Below, in pieces: positions 9,001 through 11,563 of a DNA stretch of 11,563 nucleotides. Both the position numbers and the translations under genes were made by a program. This DNA is from Muribaculaceae bacterium (GTDB lineage: Bacteria; Bacteroidota; Bacteroidia; Bacteroidales; Muribaculaceae): assembly GCA_009775365.1 (NCBI GenBank), contig VSPM01000077.1:1-11563 (forward strand), in the 5' to 3' direction. Positions within the stretch are counted from its first letter, which is position 1. Every line of letters starts with the position of its first letter. Under the pieces are notes generated by a model. The model ran no database searches. It saw only the letters and a program-made list of their open reading frames with translations, and was not told where the DNA came from.

Positions 9001-9456
9001 ATAAACATTGTTAATGAGCTGGCCACAAATTATCTGATAGACATAGCCGCAAAGCTTGTCTCCTATCATCCAGCCTGTCTGCAAAGGCACCTGATTCTCT
9101 TCGTAGAACCCATCGGCCCATTTCATTGTGACGCCATCCTGACCGAATTCGTATAACCCCGGTGCAACAGAATACCTATCTGAATAATTCAGCCATCCCA
9201 AAAGCTCTGCCCCCTCTTCTGTCAAACGAAGATGAGAATTGCCGGATGTTGCCGCAACAGCCCGCTTTTTTGGGGAAGACATCACTCCCGACGACGCAAT
9301 CCCTTTATTATGATCCGAACGAGACGGGAATATCGACATTGCCGCTTTCCCTTCGCCACGCATACGCATCACCTCTTTGAGAGTCGGCCTCTCATAGGCG
9401 ACAAGCGCGAATGTGGATGCGGCCAATGCCGCCAACAGTAAAAAGTTTCTTTTCAT
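6100..9456 (-). CDS. Large secreted multidomain protein (FN3, jelly-roll, C-terminal-sorting-like tail)
   Basis: An exported protein of 1118 residues from the ATG at 9456 (MKRNFLLLAALAAS). The upstream part of the open frame lies in promoter sequence and is not coding. Residues 1 to about 20 are a signal peptide without a lipobox. Residues about 100-320 carry spaced aromatic/Asp-Gly segments (RVYGYG, DSLYGINSKG, DVYYWNV) that resemble beta-propeller blades. FN3-like sandwiches follow at about 333-520. A jelly-roll resembling choice-of-anchor J lies near 525-690 (SWLFLPPVD), another FN3-like unit near 775-885, and a second jelly-roll near 888-1042, opening with LPVNENFDDP. The last 55 or so residues (VVSADGKVVY to GVYMVKSG and KVFVK) look like a type IX secretion type A sorting domain. 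An adhesive or glycan-binding surface role is plausible but not shown; no catalytic residues were recognised. It lies just downstream of the TPR/AraC regulator and ends in its own terminator. Confidence 0.85.
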   Translation of the reverse strand: MKRNFLLLAALAASTFALVAYERPTLKEVMRMRGEGKAAMSIFPSRSDHNKGIASSGVMSSPKKRAVAATSGNSHLRLTEEGAELLGWLNYSDRYSVAPGLYEFGQDGVTMKWADGFYEENQVPLQTGWMIGDKLCGYVYQIICGQLINNVYVEYDAATGEIIDTIQVPLDQEEGVVVMQTGAYDEMDGRVYGYGQLGSSPVFMCSFPDAPEIYDIIRTVGAEELCPTICYNKYEDSLYGINSKGEFVSIDSKGYQTVLFRLPIEGYGNYVTGMSYYPAEDVYYWNVIQEDNTSSMAIIDVKDQSVEIYENFSSGETFSALFCTDDRINPKRPKRPAVSGIDFAPGATNGVVVFSTPLSYMSGQTIEGNLTYTSYLDGEVHSTGEVAPGKTVDVKYENLTDAMHTFGLTVAIDGVASSRAETRSYIGNDTPVAPQGVVLTDNEVSWQPVTQGMHNAYLDLEAMSYCVYINGELVGDTKETVLAIELPSDKPLSLYTASVKAVCHGMESEMSGESNVVSAGEPMQLPVYLEPTYEDFLMMRQYDENGVGWSYTEIAEGNVISSGMSEVQQDSWLFLPPVDIKDAGRLYTFSFDAFTWGEWYTEESVEVMLCNAPNPDGYVSTVISEFKPNEIPANYYGFIQAPAPGTYYVALHCTSSEWQLGVLAMHFSITDDNVLPTSPGVATEISVEPGAEGKLEARVGFNMPVIMINGEAMPSDEEVVAKISSDVADTEVKGKPGERVEAIVATVQGNNTLKIIVSDGESNGMAVSVDVFTGVEIPAEVPYLSSTPSEDMMSTRLEWGRPTTGQDGGYVNPEEVTFDIYRYEENYVGWFWQVYAQDVKDTSFVYTMDEGSPQDLIQLGVKTRNSEGVSDKMVAINTMLGTPYALPVNENFDDPYIGASFKPWITYAPDASYNYQQWQFEYLQNVDGSYTGETIGMLGTTWYDDTKGMLGFPRFTTKGCEEVELSITLLNGSNMPKVTLSGETYGSKSVEIGSVEKSETEGLQTYTFRLPAELIGKDWVQVYLNVEYETYSQFVYLEDVAIQGTTVGVSAVEAGTSIAGGVGCILFKGLEGVETSVVSADGKVVYGGRIDSNDETIQMQKGVYMVKSGSQSAKVFVK

Positions 9457-9501
9457 CTGCTTTTGATTTAGGTTAATAGTATTGTGCAAGATTGACATTC
9501 G

Positions 9502-9534
9502 CAAAATTAAGTTATTAACCAAACACAAAAGCAA
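9502..9534 (-). promoter_or_regulatory. Promoter of the large secreted-protein gene
   Basis: On the minus strand TTG (9534-9532) is followed by 22 bases and TAATTTTG (9509-9502), matching TAnnTTTG. Transcription would begin near 9496, giving a leader of about 40 bases to the ATG at 9456. The repeat array at 9541-9585 lies directly upstream, at about -45 to -89. Confidence 0.62.
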
Positions 9535-9540
9535 TGTTTT

Positions 9541-9585
9541 CTAAATATTAGGTCTAAATTTATGTGCAAGAACAAGAATTTAGAC
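9541..9585. repeat. CTAAAT dyad and direct-repeat array, candidate operator
   Basis: A perfect 9-bp inverted repeat, GTCTAAATT at 9552-9560 and AATTTAGAC at 9577-9585, is separated by 16 bases. A further direct copy of its core CTAAAT sits at 9541-9546, 13 bp from the core at 9554-9559. The array lies between the regulator gene and the promoter of the secreted-protein gene, where an activator would bind. It has no U-run on either strand, so a terminator role is less likely. The operator role is inferred from position and symmetry only. Confidence 0.45.
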
Positions 9586-9624
9586 ACTTTTCAGCCTATT
9601 TGCCGATTCTTATGACGCTTTTTT

Positions 9625-11448
9625 CTATTTCCCGGATGCTCTCTTGGCCTGCCTGTGATATTCTGAAGGCGACAGGCCGGTGGCCTTTTTAAACAAAGAT
9701 GAGAATCCCGTGCGCGACCTGTAGCCCACACTCTCAGCTATTGCCTCCACAGTGTAGTTGCCATATTGCTGTGTGTTCTGAAACCGGATGCATGCTTCGC
9801 GGATTCTGTATTCATTCAAAAACTGTGAAAAATTTGAGCCGGTCTTCATATTGATAACCTGCGACACAACCCTGGGCCTCGACTCTGCAAGCGCAGAAAG
9901 CCGCTCAAGCGAGAATTCAGGCTGGTAGACATCTCCCCCTTTCTCCATGACCTCAACTATGCGCGAATAAAGAATCTCTGCATCTGCATCAGCTATGATG
10001 CTCCTTGGCTGAGACCTCGCCACATCAGTCTGAACATCGTCCGCATCTCCGGTTGCTGCAGAATCACATGAGGCATCCGTCTGCTGATTTTTGCATACAT
10101 CTTTACCTTCTGAAAGCACTCGCAGCCGCTCCACCTCGTCCTGAAGCAGTCTATGCCTTGCCATGAACTGGATCTGCTCCTCTATCATCTCCACATTTTT
10201 GCGATAAAGCTGTGCAGATTTATTTCTCACCCTTATGTAAGCCCATAAGGCTACAGCAATCAGCGACAATAGCAGCAGCAACGCTACAAAGGCCGCTCCA
10301 AGCTGGAAACGCTGCCGACGGTTTTTCCCTGCAAGAGATATAACCTCGTCATTTATCTTCTCTATTTTGTCGATAAAAAGTTTCTCCCCTACCTCATAAA
10401 GTTTACTCTCGTTTGAGATTGCATCCTTCCCTTTTAGATACAGATAATGATATTTATCAACTGAATCATTAATATTCAATGCCTTGAAATATTTCACATA
10501 CAGTTCATGCAAGTCTATCGCAAAATCAGGATTATCTTTCGCCCAAGAGCCATACTCCCGAAGCATTGAATTTGCATCACCATATCTTTGCTCCGAGATA
10601 TAAAACTCTGCCAATGCCGAAAGTATTGAAAGAATCTGACGCTTGCCATAATCATTGCGTTTATAACCATGTCCGGCCACAGTGTCTCGCGCCACGATTT
10701 TTCTGACTTTCTCAAGAGATGACAGTAAATGCCGCTCCCCATCTTCATAATTCCTCGACATCCATAATCTCACACCTTTCACAAATTCTTTAGCAATCTC
10801 GCAGTCGGAGTTCATGCGGCTGAATTTATAATCGAGGAAATCTGTTATCTGGCTATGGAACACCTTGTCGGCACCTTCCGTATATGTAAGAATAGCCATG
10901 TTGAAGGCTATTCTCGGAAGCAAGTCTTCATTCTTGCCGGCCACTGCGGCATCCCATGCGTCTGCAACATATTTAAACCCGTCGCAAGTGGTGCCGGGAA
11001 ATATCATTCTGTTGATTTCCCATAAATTAGCAAGATTCACATATATATAAGGAAGCCATCGGGTCATGTGATTTTCCTCGGCAAGCTGCTGGGCAAGCGA
11101 CAGATATTTATATGCTTTGTCATATTTAAAATACGACACAAGATAAAGTGTGCCCACATGATGAAGAGATTCCACGACATCACTCACTTCTGTAGGAATC
11201 GACGCGGATCCTTTATAATACCGGCCTATTATGATGCTAAACGCCTCCAACGCATTCTTATGAGTGGAACGATTGTCAAGACATTCCTTCCCATATTTCA
11301 CCAGATCCCGTGATGCAAGGGTTTCAAGACTCTTGTAGCAAGACTCTCTCGCGCTATCCTTCTTCCCGGCACGCGCCGCAAACATCCCCGGCTGCATCGA
11401 GAAATGCAATGTAAAGACAACTATGAGGATGAGGATTTTACGATACAT
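9625..11448 (-). CDS. Membrane-spanning TPR/AraC-family transcriptional regulator
   Basis: A one-component transmembrane regulator of 607 residues. Residues 1-27 form a signal peptide or first membrane helix (KILILIVVFTLHFS). Residues about 30-370 are alpha-helical with TPR-like pairs (for example YDKAYKYLSLAQQLAEEN and LAEFYISEQRYGDANSMLREY) and should lie in the periplasm. A single strong membrane helix occupies 383-405, followed by a likely coiled coil at about 406-446 and a polar linker. The C-terminal AraC-type domain at about 507-600 has both helix-turn-helix units, the second being YTVEAIAESVGYRSRTGFSS followed by LFKKATGLSPSEYHR. Bacteroidales encode many such TPR-membrane-HTH proteins, whose signals are mostly unknown. 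It has no kinase or receiver domain, unlike hybrid two-component sensors. It lies 168 bp upstream of the large secreted-protein gene on the same strand, which suggests that gene as its target. Confidence 0.88.
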   Translation of the reverse strand: MYRKILILIVVFTLHFSMQPGMFAARAGKKDSARESCYKSLETLASRDLVKYGKECLDNRSTHKNALEAFSIIIGRYYKGSASIPTEVSDVVESLHHVGTLYLVSYFKYDKAYKYLSLAQQLAEENHMTRWLPYIYVNLANLWEINRMIFPGTTCDGFKYVADAWDAAVAGKNEDLLPRIAFNMAILTYTEGADKVFHSQITDFLDYKFSRMNSDCEIAKEFVKGVRLWMSRNYEDGERHLLSSLEKVRKIVARDTVAGHGYKRNDYGKRQILSILSALAEFYISEQRYGDANSMLREYGSWAKDNPDFAIDLHELYVKYFKALNINDSVDKYHYLYLKGKDAISNESKLYEVGEKLFIDKIEKINDEVISLAGKNRRQRFQLGAAFVALLLLLSLIAVALWAYIRVRNKSAQLYRKNVEMIEEQIQFMARHRLLQDEVERLRVLSEGKDVCKNQQTDASCDSAATGDADDVQTDVARSQPRSIIADADAEILYSRIVEVMEKGGDVYQPEFSLERLSALAESRPRVVSQVINMKTGSNFSQFLNEYRIREACIRFQNTQQYGNYTVEAIAESVGYRSRTGFSSLFKKATGLSPSEYHRQAKRASGK

Positions 11449-11475
11449 TCTGCGTTTTTATGATTTGTATGGACA

Positions 11476-11483
11476 CAAAATTA
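11476..11483 (-). promoter_or_regulatory. Candidate -7 box for the TPR/AraC regulator gene
   Basis: On the minus strand TAATTTTG matches TAnnTTTG and lies 28 bases upstream of the ATG at 11448, giving a leader of about 20 bases. No TTG is present at the -33 distance, so basal expression may be weak or need an activator. Confidence 0.45.
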
Positions 11484-11524
11484 ATAACGCGAGTTCGGGA
11501 TAAGGAACACCATAAAAAATAGTT

Positions 11525-11558
11525 GAATCAGCAGCTTGAAAAAGCTGCTGATTCTTTT
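11525..11558. terminator. Strong intrinsic terminator at right edge, possibly bidirectional
   Basis: A perfect 13-bp stem (11525-11537 with 11542-11554) closes a GAAA tetraloop and is followed by TTTT on the plus strand. On the minus strand the loop is TTTC and the T-rich tail (six T at about 11514-11519) begins a few bases after the stem. No plus-strand gene precedes it, so it more likely ends a minus-strand gene beyond the window and insulates the regulator gene from read-through. Confidence 0.75.
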
Positions 11559-11563
11559 GGTAA

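Noticed and set aside
9535..9624. Terminator directly after the TPR/AraC regulator gene
   Set aside because: No GC-rich stem with a U-run is found. The only dyad is the AT-rich CTAAAT repeat, so some read-through into the secreted-protein gene is possible.
1..11563. tRNA, rRNA, CRISPR array, insertion sequence, integrase or attachment site
   Set aside because: No cloverleaf, spaced repeats, transposase or integrase motifs, or flanking direct repeats were found on reading both strands.

Overview
The window looks like a chromosomal segment from a gut-type Bacteroidales bacterium. Prevotella- or Muribaculaceae-like organisms fit, but the genus cannot be fixed from this sequence. The evidence is the gene content (fimbrillin-family lipoprotein, GH31 glycosidase with a signal peptide, membrane-spanning TPR/AraC regulator, secreted FN3/jelly-roll protein with a C-terminal-sorting-like tail) and promoters of the Bacteroidetes type (TAnnTTTG at -7, TTG about 20-22 bp upstream). 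Ribosome binding sites are weak or absent, with A-rich leaders instead. There are five protein-coding genes. No RNA gene, CRISPR array, insertion sequence or phage gene was seen.

Left part (1-4108): a 258-bp non-coding edge with a strong hairpin, then two minus-strand genes, a periplasmic GH31 alpha-glycosidase and an upstream MFS transporter of the oxalate/formate antiporter (OFA)-like type. Each has its own promoter-like sequence, so they may be transcribed separately. A role of the pair in sugar or acid handling is possible, but no SusC/SusD pair is present to define a polysaccharide utilisation locus.

Middle (4109-6031): a divergent promoter region separates the transporter from a plus-strand fimbrillin-family lipoprotein. 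The promoter sits so close to the first in-frame GTG that the true start is probably the ATG at 4367. The last third of this gene is much more AT-rich than the rest, which suggests a swapped or acquired C-terminal module.

Right part (6037-11563): a minus-strand pair. The upstream gene encodes a regulator with a signal peptide, a periplasmic TPR-like sensor region, one membrane helix, a coiled coil and a cytoplasmic AraC-type DNA-binding domain. Downstream of it, after a 168-bp gap holding a promoter and a CTAAAT dyad/direct-repeat array, lies a large secreted multidomain protein of about 1118 residues. The gene order and the array suggest that the regulator controls the secreted protein; this is inference. 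A strand-specific terminator built with G-U wobbles ends the large gene and abuts the stop codon of the convergent fimbrillin gene. A 13-bp stem terminator with a GAAA loop closes the right edge of the window.
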